Positions 45,603 through 54,013 of a stretch of 64,000 nucleotides of DNA are shown one piece after another. Each line of letters starts with the position of its first letter. Position 1 is the first letter of the stretch. The DNA is from CAITWD01 sp963727285 (GTDB taxonomy: Bacteria; Actinomycetota; Thermoleophilia; Miltoncostaeales; Miltoncostaeaceae): assembly GCA_963727285.1 (NCBI GenBank), contig CAVSFF010000009.1:372001-436000 (forward strand). The letters run 5' to 3'. The notes beneath the pieces are model-generated. The model saw nothing but the letters and a program-made list of their open reading frames with translations. It was not told the DNA's origin and did not search any database. The position numbers were made by a program, and so were the translations under genes.

Positions 45603-45704
45603 ATGTGGCTACTTTGGTTGATCGCTGCTGCAGTCGTTTGCGCAATCATCGCGGTGATCATCCTCGCGGTTCGGGGTGGGAAGGACCTTCGCCGCAAGTC
45701 CTAA
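45603..45704 (+). CDS. 33-residue single-helix membrane peptide
   Basis: The ATG at 45603 follows a G-rich run (GGGGGTTCAGG). The product is almost entirely one membrane helix (WLLWLIAAAVVCAIIAVIIL) followed by a basic end (RGGKDLRRKS), the textbook shape of bacterial small membrane proteins. Codons of the surrounding frame upstream do not look coding, which favours this start. No family known and no operon partner nearby. Confidence 0.4.
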   Translation: MWLLWLIAAAVVCAIIAVIILAVRGGKDLRRKS

Positions 45705-46208
45705 GCCGGGCGGCTCTGGATAGGCGTTGGCCGCGTGCGGTCGTCGCTGCGCCACGCGACCGTCCCACGATCCAGCGCTCTGGCCACGACTAGCCGGCGC
45801 GCGCACGATGTTCTAGCCGGACTATCGAGGCGGCAAGAAGCGCTCGATGTCCGCAGAAGACTTCCGGAGAGGCCCCGCTCCGTGCGCGCCGCCCGAAGCT
45901 CCGTAGCAACCGGCCGGCGTCGCGATGGTGTTGATTTCCTACCTAGTCGGGCTCGGTGTGGTCATCCATCTTGGAGCCGTCGTCCGCCGGACGCGAAACG
46001 CGCGCCACACTCCCATCGGGGCGATGGCCGGACACCAGCGGGCCGGGTTTCCGTTCACATTACCGCGACGCGAGCACGGCACACGGTCGAGAGCTCAGAG
46101 CTCCCGGGTCGCCTCGCCCTCCATGCGAGCGATGTCTCTCTCCAATGGAGCGATGGCGTCATCCAGCGCGTCCTGCGTGATGACATCCACCCGTCGCAGC
46201 GCCGGTGC
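45705..46208. other. region without a supported gene
   Basis: About 500 bases before the HTH remnant. A plus-strand frame starting at 45925 opens with a hydrophobic stretch (VLISYLVGLGVVIHLGAVV) but then degenerates. Looks like decayed accessory DNA. Confidence 0.35.
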
Positions 46209-46360
46209 GTGACCGCCGCCGAGGTCGCCGACCTTCTGCGCGTCCCGAAGTCCACCGTCGAGGACTGGGCGCGGCGCGGCGTCATTCCGTCGCGCAAGGT
46301 CGGGCCGGCGGCGGCTGTACCTCCGCGAGAAGATCGAAGGAGCTACTTCGTGCCGATGAC
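46209..46360 (+). pseudogene. excisionase-like helix-turn-helix protein (frame change near 46305)
   Basis: Starting at GTG 46209: TAAEVADLLRVPKSTVEDWARRGVIPSRKVG is the MerR/excisionase-type DNA-binding fold. After KVG the original frame goes on as PAAAVPP, whereas dropping one base gives RRRLYLREKIEGATSCR and a stop at 46360, the normal end of such ~50-residue domains. Found ~120 bases downstream of the tRNA-Gly 3' end, so it may be a leftover of an integrated element. Could be a functional gene if the frame change is a sequence error. Confidence 0.55.
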
Positions 46361-46449
46361 CCGTAAATCGACGTTCGCAGAGGCCAAGTGGTACCCACGA
46401 GCGGTACCCACGAGCCCTAGGCGCTTCCCGCACGATGTCTGAAATAAGA

Positions 46450-46473
46450 AAAGCCCCGCATGAGCAGGGCTTT
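46450..46473 (-). terminator. Rho-independent terminator of tRNA-Gly
   Basis: On the minus strand AAAGCCCTGC pairs with GCGGGGCTTT around a TCAT loop (one G-U pair) and is followed by TTCTTATTT. It starts 6 bases after the tRNA 3' end. This is the clearest classical terminator in the window. Confidence 0.88.
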
Positions 46474-46478
46474 CAGAA

Positions 46479-46550
46479 GCGGGCGACGAGGCTCGAACTC
46501 GCGACCTTCGGCTTGGGAAGCCGACGCTCTACCAGCTGAGCTACACCCGC
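46479..46550 (-). tRNA. tRNA-Gly (anticodon CCC)
   Basis: 72 bases folding as a cloverleaf: acceptor GCGGGTG/CGCCCGC (one T-G pair), D arm GCTC..GAGC, anticodon stem TCGGC/GCCGA with loop TTCCCAA (anticodon CCC, reads GGG), T arm GCGAG-TTCGAGC-CTCGT. The 3' CCA is not encoded. A terminator follows immediately. Confidence 0.95.
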
Positions 46551-46624
46551 AACCGGACCAGCAAATTATCAGAGCACGCCCACGCTCGAGACGGGCGTGG
46601 CGGAATTCCGGTGTGACGTCGGTT

Positions 46625-48295
46625 CTACATGCGCTCCGGAGCGTCCACGCCGAGGAGCTCAAGGCCCAAGGCGAGCACCTGGCGCGTGGCGACGGTCAGC
46701 TCCAGGCGATACGCCTGGAGCTCGTCGGCCTCGCCTACGACCCTGCAGCGATGGTAGAAGGAGTGAAGGTCCCGCGCGAGGTCCTTGAGGTACGCAACGA
46801 GCCGATGGGGCGCGCGGCGCGCCGCGGCGTCGGCGACGGCGTCGGGCCACTCGGCAAGCCGCAGTGCAAGTGCCCGCTCACTCGCGTCGAGCTCTGACGG
46901 CGGGGTGCTCTCGGGATCACGACGGACCCCGGCGTCGTTGGCTTTGGCGAGGATGCTGCAGCAGCGGGCGTGCGCGTACTGCACGTAGTAGACGGGGTTC
47001 TCCTGGCTCTGTTCCCGCGCCAGATCCAAATCGAGTTCAAACGCCGTGTCATGGCTGCGTTCGACGAGAAAGAATCGCGTGGCATCCACACCGATGTCGT
47101 CGATGAGCTCGCGAAGCGTCACCAGCGTTCCCGCGCGCTTGCTCATCCGCTTCGCCTCACCCTTTTCGACGAGGCTCACCAGCTGCATGATCAGTACCTC
47201 GAGCACGTCCGGCGGGTAGCCGGCGGCGGCGATGACGGCTTTGAGGCGATTGATGTATCCGTGGTGGTCCGCACCCAGGATGTCGATCATCCGGTCGCCC
47301 ATGCGGGCGGCCTTGTCGAGGTGGTAGGCGACGTCGGCCGCGAGGTAGGTGGTCGCTCCGTCTGAGCGGACAAGCACCCGATCTTTCTCGTCACCGAAAT
47401 CGGTTGTCCGGAACCAGGTGGCCCCGTCATGCTCGAACGTAAGCCCTGCAGCCCTGAGCGCATCGATCCCGGCGAGGACGCGGCCCTGGGTGTGGAGCAC
47501 GGTTTCAGAGAAATAGCGGTCAATCCGGACCCGGCACGTCTCGAGCTCGGACTGCGTGCGGGCGAGCATCCGCTCGGCGCCGGCCGTCGCAAAGAATCCG
47601 AGCGCCTCCGGGTCGGGAGGCGAGACGCGTCCGGCGAACCGGTCGCCGACCTCTTCACGGATCTCGACGGCGATATCCGTGACGTAGGCCCCCTGGTACC
47701 CGTCGTCGGGGAGGTGCGGCTCGTCGCTGACGAGTTCTGCGTACCGCGCGGCGACCGACGCCCCGAACAGCTCCATCTGGCGCCCGTAGTCGTTGACGTA
47801 GCACTCTCGCCAGACCGAGTGTCCGACAAAGTCCAGCAGCCGCGCGACGGCATCGCCGTAGGCGGCATGGCGAGCGTGGCCAACATGCATCGGGCCCGTC
47901 GGGTTCGGCGACACGAACTCGAGCAGGATCGCTTCGCGAGGCGTCGCGGAATCGGCGCCGAACGCCTGGTCGGATGCCGCGATCGTGCGAACCGTGCCGA
48001 GAAACCAACCGGGCTGGAGCCGGAAATTCAAAAACCCGGGGCCGGCAACCTCCACGCGCTCTATGACGGTCGCGAGATCTGCGCGCTCACGCAGCGCGTC
48101 GGCGATGTCGTCGGCGACCTCGCGCGGCGTCCGCCCCGCACGCTTGGCGACGCCCATCGCTACCGGCGAAGCGATGTCACCGTGCTCTGGGCGAGCCGGC
48201 GGGACCAGCGGGACCACCGGATCCGCGATGCCGGTGGCCTGCGTGGCAGCGGCCGCAATCGCCCGGGAGAGGTCATCAAGAAACGCCGTGGTCAC
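46625..48295 (-). CDS. argS: arginyl-tRNA synthetase
   Basis: 556 residues from the GTG at 48295. The N-terminal Add1 tRNA-binding domain is followed by the class I signature FVSPNPTGPMHVGHARHAAYGDA (HIGH-type HVGH). The arginine-site region is ECYVNDYGRQMELFG, and the second signature is GEAKRMSKRAGTLVTL (KMSK). The C-terminal anticodon domain has VYYVQYAHARCCSIL and the DALR-type end. It charges tRNA-Arg in the cytoplasm. Downstream of rlmH by 19 bases, likely the same transcript. Confidence 0.96.
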   Translation of the reverse strand: MTTAFLDDLSRAIAAAATQATGIADPVVPLVPPARPEHGDIASPVAMGVAKRAGRTPREVADDIADALRERADLATVIERVEVAGPGFLNFRLQPGWFLGTVRTIAASDQAFGADSATPREAILLEFVSPNPTGPMHVGHARHAAYGDAVARLLDFVGHSVWRECYVNDYGRQMELFGASVAARYAELVSDEPHLPDDGYQGAYVTDIAVEIREEVGDRFAGRVSPPDPEALGFFATAGAERMLARTQSELETCRVRIDRYFSETVLHTQGRVLAGIDALRAAGLTFEHDGATWFRTTDFGDEKDRVLVRSDGATTYLAADVAYHLDKAARMGDRMIDILGADHHGYINRLKAVIAAAGYPPDVLEVLIMQLVSLVEKGEAKRMSKRAGTLVTLRELIDDIGVDATRFFLVERSHDTAFELDLDLAREQSQENPVYYVQYAHARCCSILAKANDAGVRRDPESTPPSELDASERALALRLAEWPDAVADAAARRAPHRLVAYLKDLARDLHSFYHRCRVVGEADELQAYRLELTVATRQVLALGLELLGVDAPERM

Positions 48296-48314
48296 GACCG
48301 TGCACCATATCGGT

Positions 48315-48797
48315 CTAGTGGGGGTACGGGTGCCCCTGGAGCAGGGAGAGTGCACGGTACAACTGCTCGACGAGTACGACGCGGGCCAGTTGGTGCGGCA
48401 TGGTCAGGCGCCCGAGCGCCAGCGTCTCATCGCACGCCCCGAGCAGATCGGCATCGAGACCGCTCGCCCCTCCGATGAGGAACGCGATCGGACGGCCCGA
48501 TGCCAATCGGCGCTCCATCCATTGCGCAAACGCCTCGCTTGAGCCCGGGTCCCGTCCATCCGGCGACAGGCCGACCGTCCATGCTCCGCGAGCCACGGCG
48601 CTGCGGATCCGATCCGCCTCCCGGGCGCGGGCGGCGGGCTCCCCGCGCTGCAACGGCTCGGCGACGATTTCGTCGACGCGGAACCCGACAACCCGCGCCA
48701 CGCGTTGCTCGTATTCCACGCCGGCCTGGTCGTGGGGCGGACGCAGCCGGCCGACACAAACGACCTGGATCGCCGGCGAACGCGGGGCTACGCCCAT
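48315..48797 (-). CDS. rlmH: 23S rRNA (pseudouridine-1915-N3)-methyltransferase RlmH
   Basis: 160 residues; the ATG has AAGGGCGGG upstream. A SPOUT-type knot: IQVVCVGRLRPPHDQAGVEYEQRV at the start, SPDGRDPGSSEAFAQWM in the middle, FLIGGASGLDADLL as the SAM-binding loop (usually IGGADG) and the C-terminal LTMPHQLARVVLVEQLYRAL. It methylates the ribosomal A-site pseudouridine of helix 69. Co-directional with argS and divergent from the phosphoesterase operon. Confidence 0.94.
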   Translation of the reverse strand: MGVAPRSPAIQVVCVGRLRPPHDQAGVEYEQRVARVVGFRVDEIVAEPLQRGEPAARAREADRIRSAVARGAWTVGLSPDGRDPGSSEAFAQWMERRLASGRPIAFLIGGASGLDADLLGACDETLALGRLTMPHQLARVVLVEQLYRALSLLQGHPYPH

Positions 48798-48889
48798 CCC
48801 GCCCTTCGGATCGCATCAGGTCCCGGCACGCGATCATCCTAGCCGGATGCCCGCTCCCGCCCGTGGGTATCGTGGGATCGGACACTTCC

Positions 48890-49642
48890 TTGCCAGACTG
48901 CGAGAGGCCCGCACTGCCCCAAATCGCGATCCTCAGTGACATCCACGGCAATCGTCACGCGCTCGACGCCGTTCGGGAGGAGATCGACCGACGCTGCATC
49001 ACCGCATGGTGGTGCGTGGGCGATCTCGTCGGATATGGCGCCGATCCGGTCACCGTGCTTGACACCTGCCGCCGGGAATCCACGCGGTGCATCGCCGGGA
49101 ATCACGACCTCGTGGTCGCCGGGCGTCTGCCGATCAGCACGTTTGCCTCCTGGGCGCGCGATGCCGCGCTCTGGACGATCGCGGCACTCGACACCGATCG
49201 CCGCGAATGGCTCGGATCCCTGGCCCCGGTGGACCGCGACGACCCGGTGACGCTCGCGCACGCGAGCCTGCGCGACCCCGTGTGGGAATACGTGACAACG
49301 GCCGCCGATGCGGCAGCCACCTTCGCGATCGCGTCGACGGACACGACGTGCATCGGGCACACCCACGTACCGGCCCTCTGGCACCAACCCGGCGACGGAA
49401 CCGTGACGTCAGTCCCCGCCGCGGGTACCGTCCGTCTCGAGCATGGGCGATGGCTTGCGAATCCCGGATCGGTCGGCCAACCCCGAGATGGCGATGCGCG
49501 GGCGGCGTGGGCGGTGTATTCGACGGACACCAGGGAGATCGAGTTTGTCCGGACCCCGTACGACATCACCGGGGCGCAAGCGTCCATCCGCTCGGCCGGG
49601 CTGCCCGATCTGCTCGCTGATCGGCTCGGCGAAGGACTCTGA
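48890..49642 (+). CDS. YfcE/ApaH-like metallophosphoesterase
   Basis: About 250 residues. Motifs in order: IAILSDIHGNRHAL (D-x-H), VGDLVGYGADP (GD), CIAGNHDLV (GNHD), LAHASL, and CIGHTHVPALW (GHTH). These give the two-metal centre of the calcineurin-like fold. No good ATG exists; a TTG at 48890 is used, and GAGAGG precedes a CTG at 48917, so the start is uncertain. It lies 3 bases before the cysteine-desulfurase-like gene and is presumably co-transcribed. Phosphodiester or dinucleotide hydrolysis is likely. Confidence 0.85.
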   Translation: MPDCERPALPQIAILSDIHGNRHALDAVREEIDRRCITAWWCVGDLVGYGADPVTVLDTCRRESTRCIAGNHDLVVAGRLPISTFASWARDAALWTIAALDTDRREWLGSLAPVDRDDPVTLAHASLRDPVWEYVTTAADAAATFAIASTDTTCIGHTHVPALWHQPGDGTVTSVPAAGTVRLEHGRWLANPGSVGQPRDGDARAAWAVYSTDTREIEFVRTPYDITGAQASIRSAGLPDLLADRLGEGL

Positions 49643-49645
49643 CCG

Positions 49646-50812
49646 GTGACGGACGGCATGGTGTACCTCGATCACGCGACCGCGACCCCGCCGACACCCG
49701 ACATCGTCGCCGGGATCACCCGCGCGCTTGAATGCCTCGGCAGCGCAGATGCGCTTCACCCGGCTGGTGCCGAAGCGGCGGAGATGCTCGCGACAGCGCG
49801 GGCGCAGGTTGCCGCGCTGATCGGTGCCGAGAGCGACGACGTCATCTTCACCGCCGGGGCGACCGAATCGCGAAACCTGGCCGTCAAGGGGCTCCTCATG
49901 GCCAACGCGAGCCTCGGCCGGCGCGCGGTGGCCACCACGATCGAGCACCCGGCGGTGATGTCGGCGCTCCGCTCGCACGCCCGGGACGGCGGCGAGGTCG
50001 CGTTCGTCGACGTCGACGCGGAGGGCGCAGTCGACCCGGAGCGCCTCGCGGCCGCGATCGACGGCGACACCGCACTGGTCTCGATTCACCACGCCCAGCA
50101 CGAGATCGGCACCATCCAGAACGTGGACCTGCTCGTGGCCGCGGCACGTCGCGCCCGCGACCGGGTGCGGGTTCACGTCGATGCGGGCGAATCGCTCGGG
50201 GTGGTGGCGCTCGACGTGTCGGGATTAGGCGCCGACGCCGTCTCGATCGGCGGCACGGCGCTCGGTGCGCCTGCGTGGACCGGCGCCCTCTGGATCCGCC
50301 CCGGCGCGCGCCTGCGCCCGCTGATCGAGGGGGGTTCCCAGGAAGTCGGAAAGCGCGCCGGCCCGGTTGATCTCCCAGGAGCGGTGGCGCTCGGCATCGC
50401 CGCGGAGCGCACCCGGCGGGAGTGCCATGTCCGTGCGACAGCACTGCGCGCCGCAATGATGGCGCTCGGCGGCCCGATTCTCGACGTCGAGGGTGTCCGG
50501 CTCAACGGCCCCCCGTTGGCCGCGCGGCTGCCCGGGCATCTTCACGTGTCGGTGCGGGGCGTGACCGGCGAAAGCCTCGCGCTGGCGCTGTCGACCCGCG
50601 GGGTGTGCGTCGCTCCGGGTTCGACCTGCACGGCCGATGCCGGAAAGGCCTCGCCGACGCTGGAGGCGATCGGGCTCGGCCCGGAGTGGACGCACTCCGC
50701 GATCCTGATGACCGCAGGGCCGGAAACGACACCGGCCGAGATTACCGCGGCATGCGCGGCGTTCACCGACGCCGTCGCCCAGCTGCGGGCGATGAGCCCC
50801 GTCGACTGGTGA
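49646..50812 (+). CDS. cysteine-desulfurase-like class V fold protein lacking the PLP lysine
   Basis: 388 residues aligning along the whole IscS/NifS length: YLDHATATPPTPDIV, FTAGATESRNLAVKG, TTIEHPAVMSAL (cofactor-stacking His), VHVDAGESLG (Asp). Where desulfurases have SGHK..GPKG, this protein reads SIGGTALGAPAWTGALW. The lysine that binds PLP is Ala, and the neighbouring His is Thr. The C-terminal loop GVCVAPGSTCTADAGKASP keeps a Cys (STC) at the position that carries persulfide. Its TGA overlaps the tusA GTG (GTGA). So a canonical PLP-dependent desulfurase is unlikely; a sulfur carrier or scaffold is possible. Confidence 0.88.
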   Translation: MTDGMVYLDHATATPPTPDIVAGITRALECLGSADALHPAGAEAAEMLATARAQVAALIGAESDDVIFTAGATESRNLAVKGLLMANASLGRRAVATTIEHPAVMSALRSHARDGGEVAFVDVDAEGAVDPERLAAAIDGDTALVSIHHAQHEIGTIQNVDLLVAAARRARDRVRVHVDAGESLGVVALDVSGLGADAVSIGGTALGAPAWTGALWIRPGARLRPLIEGGSQEVGKRAGPVDLPGAVALGIAAERTRRECHVRATALRAAMMALGGPILDVEGVRLNGPPLAARLPGHLHVSVRGVTGESLALALSTRGVCVAPGSTCTADAGKASPTLEAIGLGPEWTHSAILMTAGPETTPAEITAACAAFTDAVAQLRAMSPVDW

Positions 50813-51072
50813 CGCCGCCACGGATCATCGACGCACTTGGCACCCACTGTCCGGTCCCCGTCCGGTTACTTGACGCGGCGGCGGCCAAAGCCGCTCCGGG
50901 AGGGGTCATCGAACTCATCGCTGATGATCCGCTTGCCGAAATCGACGTTCCGGCGTGGTGCCACTCGCGGGGGCATTCAGTGGTGTCGATCATCCGGGAC
51001 GGAGATGTCTGGACGATCACGATCGTCGTCCGCCGACCCCCGTCAACCGCGCCGCGACCTGACGCCCGTTGA
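50809..51072 (+). CDS. tusA: TusA-family sulfur carrier
   Basis: 87 residues. The TusA signature is RIIDALGTHCPVPVRLLDAA with the C-P-x-P motif whose Cys bears a persulfide, followed by VIELIADDPLAEIDVPAWCHSRGHSV and VWTITIVVRR. Length and fold order are normal. The GTG start overlaps the desulfurase-like stop by 4 bases. Normal partners are IscS-type desulfurases that load sulfur onto it for tRNA thiolation or molybdenum enzymes. Here the partner lacks its PLP lysine, so the sulfur source is open. Confidence 0.92.
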   Translation: MTPPRIIDALGTHCPVPVRLLDAAAAKAAPGGVIELIADDPLAEIDVPAWCHSRGHSVVSIIRDGDVWTITIVVRRPPSTAPRPDAR

Positions 51073-51078
51073 CAACGC

Positions 51079-51112
51079 CAACGACCCGGCCTGCGTACCG
51101 GCCGGGTCGTTG
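51079..51112. terminator. 13-bp perfect stem terminator between tusA and collagen-like gene
   Basis: CAACGACCCGGCC (51079-51091) pairs perfectly with GGCCGGGTCGTTG (51100-51112) around an 8-base loop. It sits 6 bases after the tusA stop and 49 bases from the convergent gene's end, so it can serve both. Confidence 0.8.
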
Positions 51113-51161
51113 ATCGGATGATTTCGGCACCGGAGGTCGGTGCCGCGGAGTGTCGCGTGGG

Positions 51162-53760
51162 CTACTGGCCGACGCAGATGTACGCGGCCGTTGCGTTTCC
51201 GTTGCTGCTGGAGCGATAGATCGTGAACGACGATGCGCTCGTGATGCTGACCGAGACCGAGCCCGCGCTCGACCCCTGGAGACTCGCGGTGCAGTAGTAG
51301 CTCGATGAGGCGAACTGCGCGTTGCTGGACAGGGTCACCGTACTGCTGTTGTTGAAGTTGTTGAACGAGGTCGTGCCCGTGACCATCTGCTGGTTCGACT
51401 GCTGGGTTCCGCCCGAGTTGTAGATCGGGACGATGCCCGCGGCACCGGTGGCACCGGTGGCGCCTGTCGCACCCGTCGCACCTGTGGCACCCGTGGCGCC
51501 GACGAGCGACACCCCGGCCGGCCACGCCCCACTGGCCTTCGGCCCGTACAGCGTGTCGTTGACGGTGTTGAGGTAGTAGTCGCCGTTGCTGCCCGTGCCA
51601 CTCGCCGGAGCCGTGGTACCGGTCAGGAGCGGGGCGCCCGACGACCCGGTTGCCCCAGTGGCACCCGTCGCGCCGGTGGCTCCGGTCGCGCCAGTCGCAC
51701 CGGTGGATCCGGTCGGGCCGACCAACGGGACACCGGCGGGCCACGACCCCGCCGCCTTCGGACCGTACAGCGTGTTCGTGGTGGTGTTGATGTAGAAATC
51801 GCCATTCACACCGGTACCTGCCGCAGGCGCGGTCGTACCGGAAAGGACCTGGGTCCCGGCGGTTCCCGAAGCTCCGGTGGCGCCGGTCGGACCGGTCGGG
51901 CCCGTCGGGCCGGTTGCACCTGTCGCGCCGGTCGCGCCGACCCCGCCCTGGTTCCCCTGAGGGCCGGTCGGGCCGGTCGGGCCGGTTGCGCCGGTGGCCC
52001 CGGTGGCCCCGGTGGCACCCGATGCGCCTTGCGGTCCGACAAGAGACGATCCGAGCGGCCACACACCGGCGGTCTTCGGGCCGTAGAACGTGCTGGTTGC
52101 GATGTTGACGTAGAAGTCTCCGTCCTGGCCGACGGCGTTTGTCGGAGCGGTCACCCCGGAGATCACCGAGTGTCCGTCGACTCCGGCAGCGCCGGTGTCG
52201 CCCTTGGCACCCGTGGCACCGGTGGCGCCGGTCTGCCCCTGGACACCCGTGCGCCAGTGCGCCGGTGTCGCCGGTGGCTCCCGTCGCGCCGGTGGCACCC
52301 GTCTGCACCCTGGACACCCTGTGCGCCGGTGTCGCCCTTGGCGCCTGTGGCTCCCGTGGCGCCGGTCTCACCCTGAACGCCCTGGATTCCCTGGATTCCC
52401 TGAAGGCCCTGGGCCCCGATCAGCACCACGCCAGCCGGCCATCCAGCGTCGGCCTTCGGGCCGTAGAAGGTCGTGCTCGAGATGTCGAGGTAGAAATCGC
52501 CGGCCGCGCCGGTTGCATCCGATGGCGCGCCGACCCCGGAGATCACCGAGTGTCCGTCGACTCCGGCAGCGCCGGTGTCGCCCTTGGCACCCGTGGCACC
52601 GGTGGCGCCCGTCGCGCCGGTGGCTCCGGACGCCCCTGTGACGCCGTGTGCGCCGGTGTCGCCGGTGGCTCCCGTCGCGCCGGTGGCGCCGGTCTGCCCC
52701 TGGACACCCTGTGCGCCGGTGTCGCCAGTGGCTCCCGTCGCGCCGGTGGCTCCGGTCTGCCCCTGGACACCCTGTGCGCCGGTGTCGCCAGTGGCTCCCG
52801 TCGCGCCGGTGGCGCCCTGGACACCCTGTGCGCCGGTGTCGCCGGTCGCGCCGGTTGCGCCCGTGGCGCCGGTCTGAACAACCTGAGCGCCGGTGTCGCC
52901 AGTGGCTCCCGTCGCGCCGGTGGCACCCGTCTCACCCTGGACACCCTGTGCGCCGGTGTCGCCCTTGGCGCCTGTGGCTCCCGTGGCGCCGGTCTCACCC
53001 TGAACGCCCTGGATTCCCTGGATTCCCTGAAGGCCCTGGGCCCCGATCAGCACCACGCCAGCCGGCCATCCAGCATCGGTCTTCGGGCCGTAGAAGGTCG
53101 TGCTCGAGATGTCGAGGTAGAAATCGCCGGCCGCGCCGGTTGCATCCGATGGCGCGCCGACCCCGGAGATCACCGAGTGTCCGTCGACTCCGGCAGCGCC
53201 GGTGTCGCCCTTGGCACCCGTGGCACCGGTGGCGCCGGTCTGCCCCTGGACACCCTGTGCGCCGGTTGCGCCGGTGTCGCCGGTGGCGCCCGGTGGCGCC
53301 GGTCTGCACCCTGGACACCCTGTGCGCCCTGGACACCCTGTGCGCCGGTGTCGCCGGTCGCGCCGGTTGCGCCCGTGGCGCCGGTCTGCCCCTGAACACC
53401 CTGAGCGCCCTGTGCGCCGGTGTCGCCGGTGGCGCCGGTGGCTCCCGTGGCTCCCGTGGCGCCGGTGGCACCCGTCTCACCCTGGACACCCTGTGCGCCC
53501 TGGACACCCTGTGCGCCCTGTGCGCCGCGCGCGCCTGCAGGACCAGGCAGCACTGACAGCGTCCATGCGACCTTTGTCTGACCGCGAGCGCACTGCCCCT
53601 TCGCGTTGGGGAAGTGGACGATCGGGTTCGCGCCCTTCGGGATGCAGAGAGTTACCGACGACGGCGCACTCGCTCCCAGGGCGAGCGCGCTCCCAACGAT
53701 CATGACGCCGGCGACGGCGCCGGCAATCCCAAAGCGACTTGTGCGGTTCAAGGGTGCCAT
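51162..53760 (-). CDS. large secreted collagen-like (Gly-X-Y) repeat protein with five globular modules (frame changes)
   Basis: The ATG at 53760 has GGAG about 7 bases upstream. A signal/anchor segment (FGIAGAVAGVMIVGSALALGA) precedes a small Cys-containing head (SSVTLCIPKGANPIVHFPNA). Long G-X-Y tracts (GATGATGDTGAQGVQGQTG type) are interrupted by five copies of a ~40-residue module, GHSVISG...GDFYLDISSTTFYGPK..WPAGVVLIG. A Ser/Asn-rich C-terminal domain ends ...YICVGQ. Pairs of single-base insertions near 53285-53312 and 52250-52315 break the frame; correcting them gives ~864 residues. Triple-helical surface fibres are expected. Sortase or lipid anchors are not evident. Confidence 0.85.
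52305..52609. repeat. direct repeat copy A within the collagen-like gene
   Basis: About 289-300 bases repeated at an offset of 627 bases (209 codons). It encodes one globular module plus flanking Gly-X-Y. I count only two mismatches against copy B (around the codons for PKADAG versus PKTDAG), indicating a very recent duplication or gene conversion. Confidence 0.85.
52932..53236. repeat. direct repeat copy B within the collagen-like gene
   Basis: Partner of the copy at 52305-52609, same orientation, offset 627 bases, in the same reading frame apart from nearby insertions. Near-identity at the DNA level makes this segment prone to slippage, recombination and assembly error. Confidence 0.85.
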
Positions 53761-54013
53761 GCCCAACTCCATTCGGTGCATGCGGTGTTCAATGAACGGG
53801 AACGAGGGCCATTGTTGTGGGGCGCCAGGGCGAGGGTGCCCACCCATTGCGACGTCCTGGGGCTGGACGTTCGTATGGGAGCGCGCGAGGTCAGCCGCCG
53901 CATGGGTGGGGAACTGATCAGGGTCGCGCCGGGTCGCTCCCGACCCACGGGAACGTGCCGGAAGATGCGGTTTCGCCCGAGTACGGGCGGCTCAAGGCGG
54001 GTGCGCCGGAGCG

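Noticed and set aside
51043..53556. Long Arg/Pro-rich open frames in and opposite the collagen-like gene, and its short repeats as a possible CRISPR array
   Set aside because: The repeats encode Gly-X-Y triplets, are not separated by unique spacers of constant length, and the Arg/Pro frames are by-products of the repeat and insertions.
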